From Chloroflexota bacterium (lineage in GTDB: Bacteria; Chloroflexota; Dehalococcoidia; Lucifugimonadales; JADFKI01), in contig JAGGDZ010000502.1 of the NCBI GenBank assembly GCA_024648655.1, positions 1-25,868 on the forward strand: a stretch of 25,868 bases of DNA, written 5' to 3'. Under the pieces are notes generated by a model that was not told where the DNA came from, did no database searches, and saw only the letters and a program-made list of their open reading frames with translations. The translations under genes were made by a program, and so were the position numbers. Positions 6,628-14,885 of the stretch are shown here, piece after piece. Every line of letters starts with the position of its first letter. The first letter of the stretch is position 1.

Positions 6628-8160
6628 CTATACTCTAATACCGGCCATTTCGTGGATAGCGTCTATATCAACGCTTTGCCGTACCAGCTGCGCTAGTTTG
6701 TCGTACTCTGCGTCTAAGTCAGGGATTGCGCCTTCCGGCAGCGAAATGCCCTTGCGCCGGGCGAGGTTCGTCAGCAGGGCGTGGCGCAGGCTGTGATTGT
6801 GGAACAGTCCGTGCATGTATGTGCCTAGCGTCAAGCCATCAGCGTCAATCGCTCCGTCGGGAGAGTCGATGGTGCTGCCGGAACGCTCGGTGATGAGGAA
6901 GGGGGCGCGGCTCTCGCCATAAGTCTGCCCCATGTGTATTTCGTAGCCTGTGATGACTTCGCTTTCGCAGCCCGCAAGCAATCCCTTTGAAGATGCTACT
7001 TTGCCGCGCACCTGATGCGTGGTTTTGGTTGCCGCAAAGGTCGTGGCGAGGGGAAGCAAGCCCAAGCCTCGCGTTTCGGGCGCGGTGGATTCTATGCAGT
7101 TGGGGTCTAGTATGCGCTCGCCGAGCATCTGATAGCCGCCACAGATGCCGATGAGGGGTGTTCCCAAATGCCGCAGGCGCTTTACTTCTGCGGCGATACC
7201 GCTTTCGCGCATCCATTGGAGATCGGCGACTGTCGTCTTGGAGCCGGGCAGCACGATAAGGTCCGGCTCGCCAATCTGTTCTTTCGCGCTGATGTACCGC
7301 AAAAGTACGCGTGGCTCGCGCAGCAGCGGGTCGAAGTCGTCGAAGTTGGCGATGCGCGGGAGGCGAACCACCGCGATGTCAAGGGATTCATCCTCACCAA
7401 AGTGTGTATGTGAGTTGTAGAAATTCAGACCGAGCGAGTCTTCTTCGGGGATGTGGATGTCGTCGAACCAAGGGATGACGCCTGCGACGCCGACTCCGGT
7501 GCGCTGCCGCAGTACCTCAAAGCCGGAATCGAGCAAGGACGGGTCGCCGCGGAACTTGTTGATGACGAAAGACTTTACCAAAACCCGCTCTTCAGGTTCG
7601 AGAAGCGCCATTGTGCCGACCAGAGAGGCGAATACGCCGCCGCGATCGATGTCGCCAACGATGATGACAGGCGCGTTGGCGTAGCGCGCAACCCGCATGT
7701 TGACTATCTCGTGCTCTTTGAGGTTTATCTCTGCGGGGCTGCCCGCTCCCTCGATTACTACGATGTCGTACTGCGCTCGCAGTGTGTCGAGCGCCCGGGT
7801 AACGAGCGGCCATAGGCGTAGCTTCATGTCGTAGTATTCGCGGGCGGATGCTACGCGCGTTGGCTTGCCCATCACTACAACCTGAGACTTGCGATTGCCT
7901 TCGGGCTTGAGCAGGATGGGGTTCATCTCCACTGTGGGCGCGACCCTCGCCGCCTCGGCCTGAACCGCCTGCGCCCGGCCGAATTCGCCGCCGTCCGGCG
8001 TGACAAACGAGTTGAGGGACATATTCTGCGCCTTGAACGGTGCGACCCGCAGTCCGTCCTGCGCGAAGATGCGGCACAGTGCCGTCGCCATCAGGGACTT
8101 GCCGGCGTGCGATGTTGTGCCTTGCACCATCAGGACTTTGCCCTTGCCATTATTGCTCAT
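6628..8160 (-). CDS. cobQ: Cobyric acid synthase CobQ
   Basis: This 510-aa glutamine-dependent amidotransferase amidates adenosylcobyrinic acid a,c-diamide at positions b, d, e and g. The N-terminal ATPase domain begins VLMVQGTTSHAGKSLMATA with KAQNMSLNSF. The C-terminal class-I glutaminase domain has the nucleophile Cys340 in GICGGYQMLG and His450 in GTYMHGLFHN. Length and both domains are intact. It is separated from cobC by four bases and from cobU by about ten, consistent with one transcript. CbiP is the synonym used for the anaerobic pathway. Confidence 0.96.
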   Translation of the reverse strand: MSNNGKGKVLMVQGTTSHAGKSLMATALCRIFAQDGLRVAPFKAQNMSLNSFVTPDGGEFGRAQAVQAEAARVAPTVEMNPILLKPEGNRKSQVVVMGKPTRVASAREYYDMKLRLWPLVTRALDTLRAQYDIVVIEGAGSPAEINLKEHEIVNMRVARYANAPVIIVGDIDRGGVFASLVGTMALLEPEERVLVKSFVINKFRGDPSLLDSGFEVLRQRTGVGVAGVIPWFDDIHIPEEDSLGLNFYNSHTHFGEDESLDIAVVRLPRIANFDDFDPLLREPRVLLRYISAKEQIGEPDLIVLPGSKTTVADLQWMRESGIAAEVKRLRHLGTPLIGICGGYQMLGERILDPNCIESTAPETRGLGLLPLATTFAATKTTHQVRGKVASSKGLLAGCESEVITGYEIHMGQTYGESRAPFLITERSGSTIDSPDGAIDADGLTLGTYMHGLFHNHSLRHALLTNLARRKGISLPEGAIPDLDAEYDKLAQLVRQSVDIDAIHEMAGIRV

Positions 8161-8164
8161 GCTG

Positions 8165-8830
8165 TTAGCGTCCTGCGGTGAAGATATTCTTAATCACATC
8201 TTCGAGGTGGTTGGTGTCGTTTAGCAGTTCCAGAGCGGCGCCCCTTGTGCTCCCGGGTCCTTCATCAAATGTGTTGATTACGGTGATGCTGCAATTCGAC
8301 AACCTCAAGCGCCACATGTACTCGGCGGGCATGCCCATCAGTGAGGCGATAAGTCCTCTGAGTGAACCGCCGTGTCCTACGACCAGGATGTTACCTTCGC
8401 TTTCGGCGTGCTTGCTGAGGAGGTCGGCAGCGGCGGATTTCATGCGGGTGTAGAGTTGATTGTCGCTCTCGCCCCCGGGGGGCGCAAAGTCCACGTCCTC
8501 ATCGAACAGACGGCGGAACATATAGGGGTGGTTGCGCTCTACCTGCTCGAATGTCAGCCCTTCCCAATCGCCAAATGCTTTCTCGCGCAGGGACTTCATC
8601 GTGGTGAAGGGCAAATTTCGACCCCTGACAATTGCCTCGGCAGTATGCGCCACGCGCTGCAAGTCGCTTGAGTACGCAGCTTCAAAATCCAAAGGCGCGA
8701 GTCGTGTCGCTGTCAGTTCGGCCTGCGCCTTGCCTCTTGCGTTCAGCGGCGTGTCCGATTGACCTTGAGCACGCCCTTCGTCATTCCACGCCGTTTGTCC
8801 ATGTCTGACAAGAAACCACCTGCAATTCAT
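8165..8830 (-). CDS. cobC: Alpha-ribazole phosphatase CobC (histidine phosphatase)
   Basis: This 221-aa histidine phosphatase has the catalytic FLVRHGQTAWN (His10), a REKAFGDWEGL segment with the acid residue, and VVGHGGSLRGL carrying the second histidine. By family and operon position it removes the 5'-phosphate from alpha-ribazole-P or from adenosylcobalamin-5'-phosphate at the end of nucleotide-loop assembly. Histidine phosphatases are a broad family, so the CobC role rests mainly on its place between cobD and cobQ. Its ATG directly abuts the cobD TAA. Confidence 0.85.
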   Translation of the reverse strand: MNCRWFLVRHGQTAWNDEGRAQGQSDTPLNARGKAQAELTATRLAPLDFEAAYSSDLQRVAHTAEAIVRGRNLPFTTMKSLREKAFGDWEGLTFEQVERNHPYMFRRLFDEDVDFAPPGGESDNQLYTRMKSAAADLLSKHAESEGNILVVGHGGSLRGLIASLMGMPAEYMWRLRLSNCSITVINTFDEGPGSTRGAALELLNDTNHLEDVIKNIFTAGR

Positions 8831-9910
8831 TTAACTTTTCTCCATTACATCGCGCAATGCGGCGACCAGCCGATTGCAGTCTTTTTTCGTTCTGATGCCT
8901 ATTCTGATGTAGTCGGGCAGCCCGAATGAGGCGCAATCCCTTACGATGATGTGGTGGCGCTTCAGCAGCATATGCCGCAAGACCTTTGCGCTGCCTACAT
9001 GAACCAGCAGAAAATTTGCGGCGGACGGTATGAAGTGGAGCCCCAACGCTGCCAGCTCGTCGATAAGGTAGCGCTTAGCGTCCTGCACTGCGCGGCGTCC
9101 ATCCTCGACATGCGCTGTGTCGGCGAGTGCGGCTATGCCTGCTGTCTGAGCGAGTGCGTTTACGCTCCAACTGTGCTGTTGCGCCCTGATGCGTTCCACG
9201 ACATCAGGCGACGCAAGCATATAGCCAAGTCTGAGCGCAGTCAACGCGTAGTCTTTCGTCATAGAGCGCAAGAGCGCGACATTGCCCAAGTCCAGTAGAG
9301 GGAATGAGTTCCAACGGGTATCCACAAAGGGGAGATATGCCTCATCGAGCAGGAGGAGTGAATCGTCAGGCAGCGCACTTGCTATCTCGCGCACGTCTTC
9401 CTCGCTCATGTAGCGTCCGGTAGGGTTGTTCGGGTTGCAGAGGAATACAAGGGTGGGCGATTGTTCGACGATTGTACTCACAGCCTTTTTGATTCTCCAC
9501 GAAAACTGATCTCCCTCGTTCGCGGCGATGCCGATTACCCTGGCGTTCTGCATCGCGCATGCCGCCTCGAATTCGCCGAAGGTTGGAGTGAAAATTGCAG
9601 CCGTTGCGCCGGAATGGAGGTAAGCGCGCGCGGTGAGGTGTATCAACTCGGTGGAGCCGTTCCCGACCAAGATATACTCGCCGGAGACATTTTCTGTGGA
9701 GACATCTAGGCGGTCCGCCAGGGCTTCACGGAGTGCAGTGCATTCGGTATCCGGGTATGCGGCGAGGTCAACGCCGTTCATTGCCAGCGCCGCAGCGGGT
9801 GGCGCGCCCAGAGGGTTGATGCTCGCGCTGAAGTCGAGCACATCTTCGGGGCGCAGGCCGAGTGAGCGCAGTTCGGCGATGTTTGTGCCGCCGTGCAGAG
9901 GTCGGGACAT
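8831..9910 (-). CDS. cobD: Threonine-phosphate decarboxylase CobD
   Basis: This 359-aa PLP enzyme of the histidinol-phosphate aminotransferase fold decarboxylates L-threonine-O-3-phosphate to (R)-1-aminopropan-2-ol-O-2-phosphate. It opens MSRPLHGGTN, the CobD-type start with the HGG motif, and has DFSASINPLG, CNPNNPTG (158-165), DEAYLPF and the PLP lysine Lys219 in LLRSMTKDYAL. In-frame starts further upstream (TTG 9944-9946, ATG 9932-9934) lie inside a MITE-like repeat, so the ATG at 9908-9910 is chosen. No Shine-Dalgarno is visible before it (GCCCTAGACACTTA), probably because the repeat end replaced it. Confidence 0.92.
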   Translation of the reverse strand: MSRPLHGGTNIAELRSLGLRPEDVLDFSASINPLGAPPAAALAMNGVDLAAYPDTECTALREALADRLDVSTENVSGEYILVGNGSTELIHLTARAYLHSGATAAIFTPTFGEFEAACAMQNARVIGIAANEGDQFSWRIKKAVSTIVEQSPTLVFLCNPNNPTGRYMSEEDVREIASALPDDSLLLLDEAYLPFVDTRWNSFPLLDLGNVALLRSMTKDYALTALRLGYMLASPDVVERIRAQQHSWSVNALAQTAGIAALADTAHVEDGRRAVQDAKRYLIDELAALGLHFIPSAANFLLVHVGSAKVLRHMLLKRHHIIVRDCASFGLPDYIRIGIRTKKDCNRLVAALRDVMEKS

Positions 9911-9917
9911 TAAGTGT

Positions 9918-10035
9918 CTAGGGCGTATTGACATTCTGAATTCCAAAGCGGTTTTTGTTGATATAGGGCTGAAAATCGTAGAATACAGTGTATATTTGCA
10001 GCGCTAACTCCTTTGGATTTCCGCCCGCGCGGGAA
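9918..10035. mobile_element. Truncated MITE-like element (copy B)
   Basis: This is a diverged copy of the element at 1260-1430. Both begin CTAGGG with TTGACAT nearby and share AAAGCGGTT/AGAGCGGTT, GAAAATCGT/GAAATCGT, GTGTATAT/ATGTATAT, CTTTGGAT/CTTCTGGAT and a GCGCGGG palindrome in the same order, at roughly 70% identity by eye. The left end with CTAG (9918-9921) is intact. The right inverted repeat is missing, and the copy ends around the GC-rich palindrome. It lies eight bases upstream of the cobD ATG, inside the cobalamin operon. Confidence 0.6.
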
Positions 10036-10138
10036 TGGAACGCGGGAATGGAATAAGGGCAGCTGCCACCACGCTTGGCAGAAAGGCGCATGCGAAGCCC
10101 ATTACGACCGCGGTTGCCAATCCAAAGATGATTTCCAA
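10004..10138 (-). CDS. Small hydrophobic ORF, possibly truncated
   Basis: A 44-codon reading starts at TTG (10136-10138), preceded by GAGGAG with good spacing. It encodes EIIFGLATAVVMGFACAFL followed by PSVVAAALIPFP, one or two membrane-spanning hydrophobic stretches. The last third (after PFPRS) is read from the GC-rich tandem repeat and the MITE-like element, and its stop is inside that element. It may be the remnant of a longer membrane protein between cbiB and cobD, or a genuine small peptide. I recognise no family. Confidence 0.35.
   Translation of the reverse strand: MEIIFGLATAVVMGFACAFLPSVVAAALIPFPRSIPARAEIQRS
10028..10053. repeat. 13-bp perfect tandem repeat
   Basis: CGCGGGAATGGAA occurs twice in succession (10028-10040 and 10041-10053) at the broken end of MITE-like copy B. 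It is probably a duplication made when the element lost its right end. Confidence 0.75.
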
Positions 10139-10158
10139 TGTTACTCTCCTCAACGCCA

Positions 10159-10188
10159 ATTATAAGCTTCGACGGAGGGAGCCTTCAA
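10159..10188 (-). promoter_or_regulatory. Candidate internal promoter upstream of cobD
   Basis: A perfect TATAAT (10159-10164) is preceded by TTGAAG (10183-10188) at 18 bp on the minus strand, just after the cbiB stop. It would start transcription near 10152, ahead of the small hydrophobic ORF and cobD, and could give riboswitch-independent expression of cobD to cbiE. Confidence 0.4.
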
Positions 10189-10190
10189 AC

Positions 10191-11150
10191 CTATGAAAGC
10201 CCGAACGAGATGGTCACGCCCATAGAGATTACAATGCCGAGGGCGGAAACTATGTACGCCAGCCGAACCGCCTTGCCGATGTGTGACGCTTTTGGTTCTC
10301 TATAGTTCTCTCCGATGATGTAATGTCCCGGCTTTTCTAGCGAGACGCTTAACAGCCCAGCCATGGCGGCGATAGTCCATCCGGCGTTTGGGCTTGACGT
10401 GCGGCGATGCTGACGAAGAGCAGTTCGCCATCCCTCCCGAGTGCTGAATCCGGAGAGCGCTCCAGCCATTAACAGCAGCCCGGCTGATATGCGTGCCGGT
10501 ATGAGATTGAGCAGGTCGTCCAGCCGCGCTGACGCCTTGCCAAGATACTCGTACTTGCCACGATAGCCTATCATGCTGTCCAGGGTGTTCACGGCGCGGT
10601 AGGCGAATGCGCCGGGCAGCCCTAGCAGGGCGAACGCAAGCCACGGTGCGATGAAGCTGTCCGTGGTGTTTTCGGCGACGGATTCGATGGCGGCGGCGGC
10701 AACGAGTGGCTTTGACAGGTCCGCAGCATCGCGGCTGACCAGACCCTGCAGGCTGCGTCTCGCGAGATGAATGTCGGCGTCTTCGATGCTGCGCTGCGTC
10801 TCGCGTGCCGCGTTCGCCAGTCCACGCACGGTGAAGGTCGTTTTCATCAGGACAGCCGTGCCTATCAGAAACAGTATATCCCCAAGGGCGAACAGGGCGA
10901 TTACAGCCAGCCAAGCGGCTGCGGCGAAGAGCGCGGGCACTGCAACCGCGATAACCACGCCGAGTAGAAATGCCACAGTATTGCCCATTCCCACGGCAAA
11001 GCGCTCAAGGACGGAAATAATCTTGCCCATCAATACTACGGGATGCACGGCGTTCGGCGGCTCAGGCAGGAGGATGTCCAACGTCAGCGCAATTAGGAGA
11101 ACGGCGAGGTTGATATACCAGTCGGGATGCCATGGGAGCCACCAAGTCAT
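10191..11150 (-). CDS. cbiB: Adenosylcobinamide-phosphate synthase CbiB
   Basis: This 319-aa polytopic membrane protein joins aminopropanol phosphate to adenosylcobyric acid. Diagnostic segments are LLPEPPNAVHPVVLMGKII near the N-terminus, ESVAENTTDSFIAPWL, and NTLDSMIGYRGKYEYLGKAS with RLDDLLNLIPARI. Several hydrophobic helices flank these, and length is normal. The start overlaps the cobS stop by four bases (ATGA), so the two membrane enzymes are probably translationally coupled. Substrates come from CobQ and CobD in the same operon. Confidence 0.95.
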   Translation of the reverse strand: MTWWLPWHPDWYINLAVLLIALTLDILLPEPPNAVHPVVLMGKIISVLERFAVGMGNTVAFLLGVVIAVAVPALFAAAAWLAVIALFALGDILFLIGTAVLMKTTFTVRGLANAARETQRSIEDADIHLARRSLQGLVSRDAADLSKPLVAAAAIESVAENTTDSFIAPWLAFALLGLPGAFAYRAVNTLDSMIGYRGKYEYLGKASARLDDLLNLIPARISAGLLLMAGALSGFSTREGWRTALRQHRRTSSPNAGWTIAAMAGLLSVSLEKPGHYIIGENYREPKASHIGKAVRLAYIVSALGIVISMGVTISFGLS

Positions 11151-12034
11151 TGCGTACCAGACCGGAATAGCTCAAACAGCGGCGATTGTATGGCAAAGGA
11201 TGAACTGTCGATAAGTCTCAAAGCCAAGAGTAACACAACAACTTCCGTTATCTCGTTGACACCGCCAAAGATGTCCCCGGTTACGCCACCGAGCAGCCGT
11301 GTTGCCCACGCACCGACCGTCCACGCAACAACGCATGCCGCGGCAAGCAGAATGATACCGACCACGCCTGCGAGTGCAACGCTCACTGCGAGTGTAAATA
11401 CAAATCCGAATATCAAGTGCCGGCTGAACCGCCCCCTGTCGCCACTGAAAAATGCCGTGCCGAGTCCGTTGCTTCTCGCATAAGGGTACAGCTCCATTGT
11501 CAACAGCATCGCCCATCGCGAAAGGCACGGGAACAGAAGAAGAATCGTTACCCTGATAGGACCCGTCGGAGGCAACCATGCCACGGGCAGATCGGCTACC
11601 GCAACCATCTTCAGCAGAAGCAGGAACACAACCCCTATTACGGCAAATGCGCCAACGTGTGGATCGCGCAGTATTTCGAGGCGGCGTTCCCGGTCGAATC
11701 CTCCTAATAGAGCGTCGCAAGAATCCATGAAGCCGTCGAGGTGCAGCGCGCGGGTAAGGACAATAACGATCAGCACTATCAGCGCAGCCCACAGTAGAGT
11801 TGACGGGGTGTAGTGCGAGAAGGTGACGGCTGAAAGTAACGTGAATCCATGCCATCCCGCTTCCGGTAGTCCAAGGAAGAGTAGGAGCAAGAATTCAATG
11901 CTGACGAGAATTACGCCAATCATCAATCCTACAAGAGGGAACCAGCCTCGCGCCGATGCCATGGAGCCGTTTGTGCGGGAGGGCGCGAGCGGCAGAATTG
12001 TGAGGAAGCCGATGGCAGAGCGCAGTCCGTTCAT
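11147..12034 (-). CDS. cobS: Adenosylcobinamide-GDP ribazoletransferase CobS
   Basis: This 295-aa integral membrane enzyme condenses adenosylcobinamide-GDP with alpha-ribazole(-P) to make cobalamin (phosphate). The N-terminus MNGLRSAIGFLTILPL is typical. The catalytic-type signature LHLDGFMDSCDALLGGFDRERRLEILRDPHVG is present, followed by multiple hydrophobic helices. Length is slightly above the common 250-270 aa. Its ATG shares one base with the cobT TAA (TAATG), and its end overlaps cbiB by four bases. Not to be confused with the unrelated CobS subunit of the CobNST chelatase. Confidence 0.95.
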   Translation of the reverse strand: MNGLRSAIGFLTILPLAPSRTNGSMASARGWFPLVGLMIGVILVSIEFLLLLFLGLPEAGWHGFTLLSAVTFSHYTPSTLLWAALIVLIVIVLTRALHLDGFMDSCDALLGGFDRERRLEILRDPHVGAFAVIGVVFLLLLKMVAVADLPVAWLPPTGPIRVTILLLFPCLSRWAMLLTMELYPYARSNGLGTAFFSGDRGRFSRHLIFGFVFTLAVSVALAGVVGIILLAAACVVAWTVGAWATRLLGGVTGDIFGGVNEITEVVVLLLALRLIDSSSFAIQSPLFELFRSGTQ

Positions 12035-13122
12035 TAGCCGCCTATTGTTGCTTCGACCTCATTGTCGTCGCGGTCGGAGACGCCTGCTTCGCCGAAGGTC
12101 GCCATCTCGCTGAGGCACGACGCGGCTGCCTCGACGACGGGCATTGCGAGCACCGCGCCACTGCCTTCGCCCAACCGCATGTCAAGTTCCAGCAACGGCA
12201 GAAGGTTCAGGTGGGACAGCACGATGCCGTGCCCTTTTTCAGCTGAGCGGTGGGAGGCTATCAAGTAATCGCGAACCGTAGGACAGAGCGCGTGGGCGAT
12301 GAGCATTGCAGCGCCGGAAATAAAGCCGTCCACAATGAGGGCGCGCCTCATACTTGCCGCGCCAAGAGCCACACCCGCAAGAACGCCAATCTCAAAGCCG
12401 CCAAGCTTGGACAGCACATCGAGTCCGTCTGACGGATCAGGGGAGTTGACCTCCAATGCGCGCTGTACGATCGTAGCCTTGCGGGCTAGTTCTTCGGCGT
12501 TGCGCCCTGTGCCTGCGCCTGTCGTTTCCTGTGGGGATGCGCCCGTGAACGCCGCAGTAATAGCGCTGGAGGCGGTTGTGTTGCCAATACCCATTTCACC
12601 GGCGGCAATCAGGTCTGCGCCGGACTGGGCTGTCTCCACAGCGATTTCAATGCCTGCTAGCAAGCACTGCTCTGCTTCACCGCGCGACATCGCGGCGCCC
12701 TTGCTGATGTCTGCGGTGCCTTTGCCGATGCGGACCGAGTGGAGTTCCGGATGTTCCGGCAGGTCGGCAGCGACACCGGCGTCAACGATAATCTGCCGCA
12801 CGCCTAATCGTCGAGACATCACACTGACCGCCGCGCCGCCCGATAGGAAGTTCAGGACCATCTGCACGGTGACCTCCTGTGGATAGCCTGTTACCCCCTG
12901 CGCGACCACGCCGTGATCGGCGGCAGCGACTATGACCGCCTTGCCTCTGATAGCAGGACGCTCATCGCCGAAGATGCCCGCCAGCTGCACGGACACGTCT
13001 TCAAGCCTGCCGAGACTTCCGGGCGGCTTGGTGAGATTGCGCTGTCGGCTTAACGCGCGTCGCATCGCGCCGGAGTCTGCGGGCTGAATAGCGGCTATTA
13101 TGTCCGCGAGTGTCCGGTTCAT
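12034..13122 (-). CDS. cobT: Nicotinate-nucleotide:DMB phosphoribosyltransferase CobT
   Basis: This 362-aa enzyme transfers phosphoribose from nicotinate mononucleotide to the lower-ligand base (usually 5,6-dimethylbenzimidazole), giving alpha-ribazole phosphate. Motifs are LTKPPGSLGRLE, AADHGVVAQGVTGYPQEVT, GEMGIGNTTASSA and MRLGEGSGAVLAMP, whose Glu319 matches the catalytic base of the family. An in-frame TTG at 13152 would add ten residues. The ATG at 13120-13122 with AGGGGA nine bases upstream is preferred. The 3' end meets cobS in TAATG. Confidence 0.96.
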   Translation of the reverse strand: MNRTLADIIAAIQPADSGAMRRALSRQRNLTKPPGSLGRLEDVSVQLAGIFGDERPAIRGKAVIVAAADHGVVAQGVTGYPQEVTVQMVLNFLSGGAAVSVMSRRLGVRQIIVDAGVAADLPEHPELHSVRIGKGTADISKGAAMSRGEAEQCLLAGIEIAVETAQSGADLIAAGEMGIGNTTASSAITAAFTGASPQETTGAGTGRNAEELARKATIVQRALEVNSPDPSDGLDVLSKLGGFEIGVLAGVALGAASMRRALIVDGFISGAAMLIAHALCPTVRDYLIASHRSAEKGHGIVLSHLNLLPLLELDMRLGEGSGAVLAMPVVEAAASCLSEMATFGEAGVSDRDDNEVEATIGG

Positions 13123-13157
13123 TCTATGCTTTCCCCTGCCCGTTTCTATCAAGGCTG

Positions 13158-13439
13158 TCAGTCGATGTCTGTCGCGACGTAATCGATCTCCAGCTTGGAG
13201 CCTTGATTGCTCGCCGGGGTGAAGACTACCCGGCTCTCATAAGCGCCCTGCTTCCGCCACAGCTTCCACATTGCGTCGCAAGCCATTCGCATGTACATCT
13301 TGCGCGAAGTGACGACCGTCGAGTGCAGTTCCTTGGCGGTAATGCGCCTGCTATCCGCTCCGCTGTCACGCGCTTCTTCGAGCATCCACGCCAGAGCGTT
13401 ATCGAAGTCCTCGTCATAGTATTCGTACTGTTCTACCAT
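13158..13439 (-). CDS. Uncharacterised 93-aa protein in the cobalamin operon
   Basis: This 93-aa soluble, acidic protein has an ATG (13437-13439) and an AGGA ribosome-binding site. The N-terminus is acidic and helical (EQYEYYDEDFDNALAWMLEE), followed by RRITAKELHSTVV and a Met/Trp-rich helix (KMYMRMACDAMWKLWRKQG). It ends in what looks like a beta-hairpin (SRVVFTPASNQG, KLEIDYVATDID). The helix-helix-hairpin order is compatible with a small winged-helix-like fold, but this is inference and I recognise no family. It sits between cobO (49-nt gap) and cobT (35-nt gap), co-directional with them. Confidence 0.75.
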   Translation of the reverse strand: MVEQYEYYDEDFDNALAWMLEEARDSGADSRRITAKELHSTVVTSRKMYMRMACDAMWKLWRKQGAYESRVVFTPASNQGSKLEIDYVATDID

Positions 13440-13488
13440 TGCTCATCCTGCGCTTACTACTAACGGCTGGTACCTTATGAACTACTGT

Positions 13489-14082
13489 CTAGAACTCCAA
13501 GCCCGGCTGCGCCTTGATGCCCTGCTCTCTGTATGGATGTTTTATCTCGCGCATTTCGGTAACGAGGTCGGCGAACTCTATCAGCTCGTCAGGGGCGTAC
13601 CTGCCGGTGATTATCACGTGCAGCATGTGTGGCTTTTGTTTCAGGGTTTCGATGACATCTTCAACAGGAATCCAGCCATAATGCAGCGGATAGGTAAACT
13701 CGTCAAGGATGATGACATCGTGCTCACCGGCGAGGATTGCTTTTTTGCAGTTCTCCCACTGCGCCCTGCCAAGGTCTTGAGTGGTCTCCATGTTCTTTGT
13801 GCGCCAGGTGAAGCCGTCGCCCATAGCGGTCATGGGGATGCCGAGTTTCTCGGCGGCGCGGCTCTCACCGAAGCGCGAGCCGGTGTGCTTTAGGAATTGG
13901 AACATCTCGACGCGCATGTTGCGGCCCCAGGCGCGGAACAGCACACCAAGCGCAGCGGTCGTCTTGCCCTTGCCGTTGCCGGTGTTGATGACAACGAGGC
14001 CCTTCTTGATACGGGGGCCCTTGACTGGCTGGTGTTCCCTAGTCTCTTCGGATTCTTTCGCCGCGGCGGAGTCAGTTGTCAT
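13489..14082 (-). CDS. cobO: Corrinoid adenosyltransferase CobO
   Basis: This 197-aa ATP:cob(I)alamin-type adenosyltransferase of the CobO/BtuR/CobA family has the P-loop GNGKGKTT at residues 35-42. It also has LGVLFRAWGRNMRVEMFQFLKH, DVIILDEFTYPLHYGW and HVIITGRYAPDELIEFADLVTEMREIKHP, all characteristic. It attaches the 5'-deoxyadenosyl group to the cobalt of cobyrinic acid diamide. The first about 25 residues are a charged extension. An upstream in-frame TTG (14098-14100) overlaps the cbtA stop, but the ATG at 14080-14082 has GGAGG five bases before it and is preferred. Confidence 0.95.
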   Translation of the reverse strand: MTTDSAAAKESEETREHQPVKGPRIKKGLVVINTGNGKGKTTAALGVLFRAWGRNMRVEMFQFLKHTGSRFGESRAAEKLGIPMTAMGDGFTWRTKNMETTQDLGRAQWENCKKAILAGEHDVIILDEFTYPLHYGWIPVEDVIETLKQKPHMLHVIITGRYAPDELIEFADLVTEMREIKHPYREQGIKAQPGLEF

Positions 14083-14096
14083 CGTCGCCTCCGGAG

Positions 14097-14831
14097 TCAA
14101 ATTCGTGCGGAAAGTCGGTCTCTATCGAGCAGGTACGCGAAACCTGTCGCCATCAAGCCCCATGTTAGTAGGTGGCCCACGAGTGTGACATTGTTGAATT
14201 CAAGGAACAGATCGGCGGGGACCGGAACCGGGTCCGGGTTGCTGGGCACGAGCCAGAAAATGAGCAGTAAGAAGGCACCGTACACGAGAGCTGCGAGTGT
14301 GTACAGACTATGGCGCACTGTCTGAGATTGCACACTGCCATTAATCTCGTTCAAAGCCAGTATCACGCCGCCGACGCCAAGAGCGGACATTATGTAGAAG
14401 AGTAGCTGGAAGCCCTGTCGAAATACCAGAGAACTTTCGCTCCCTACGCCCGGAGGCATGAAAGGAAACTTCACGGATACTAAGAACGAAAGCGCCCAAA
14501 ATCCTAGGAGTCCGGACACAAGCGCCATCAGAACGGAGCTCGATTCTGGGAGCACCCATCTGAGCAGCCCGTAAGTGCCGGCGAATACCAATCCGAACAC
14601 TGCGCCGAGGATGCCCATGCCGATAGCCATGCCTACACGCTGCACACCGAGGGACACGAGGGGAGGTTCTGCGCTCTCCTGCGCTCCCGCGGGCAATGCG
14701 GCGGCGGCACGTTCTTCTTCAAGCAGTATTGCGCGTTCGATTAAGGGTACGGTGAATATGTTGTGGTACACACCCACAATCAGGCCTGCCACAATTCCTA
14801 TCAAAACGGCGCGAGTTATCGTTCGCTGCAT
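14097..14831 (-). CDS. cbtA: Cobalt transporter subunit CbtA
   Basis: This 244-aa membrane protein has about six hydrophobic helices and the CbtA N-terminal pattern: a first helix (AVLIGIVAGLIVGVYHN) followed by FTVPLIERAILLEEE, in which a histidine and acidic residues precede a periplasmic or cytoplasmic loop. The second helix region is GMAIGMGILGAVFGLVFAG. CbtA and CbtB were predicted as a B12-regulated cobalt uptake system from comparative genomics. The adjacent cbtB and the upstream riboswitch here fit that. The ATG has GGAGG six bases upstream. A 95-nt gap with a hairpin separates it from cbtB. Confidence 0.85.
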   Translation of the reverse strand: MQRTITRAVLIGIVAGLIVGVYHNIFTVPLIERAILLEEERAAAALPAGAQESAEPPLVSLGVQRVGMAIGMGILGAVFGLVFAGTYGLLRWVLPESSSVLMALVSGLLGFWALSFLVSVKFPFMPPGVGSESSLVFRQGFQLLFYIMSALGVGGVILALNEINGSVQSQTVRHSLYTLAALVYGAFLLLIFWLVPSNPDPVPVPADLFLEFNNVTLVGHLLTWGLMATGFAYLLDRDRLSARI

Positions 14832-14850
14832 AGCAAGCCTCCAGGTAGTG

Positions 14851-14885
14851 GCTGCAATTAGCCGTCAGCCGTCAGCGATTGCAGC
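14851..14885. repeat. Hairpin between cbtB and cbtA
   Basis: GCTGCAAT (14851-14858) and ATTGCAGC (14878-14885) form a perfect 8-bp inverted repeat. The 19-nt loop holds CGTCAGC-type heptamers in tandem. There is no T-run, so an intrinsic terminator is unlikely. It could be an RNA-processing or stability element, or a short repeat. Confidence 0.45.
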
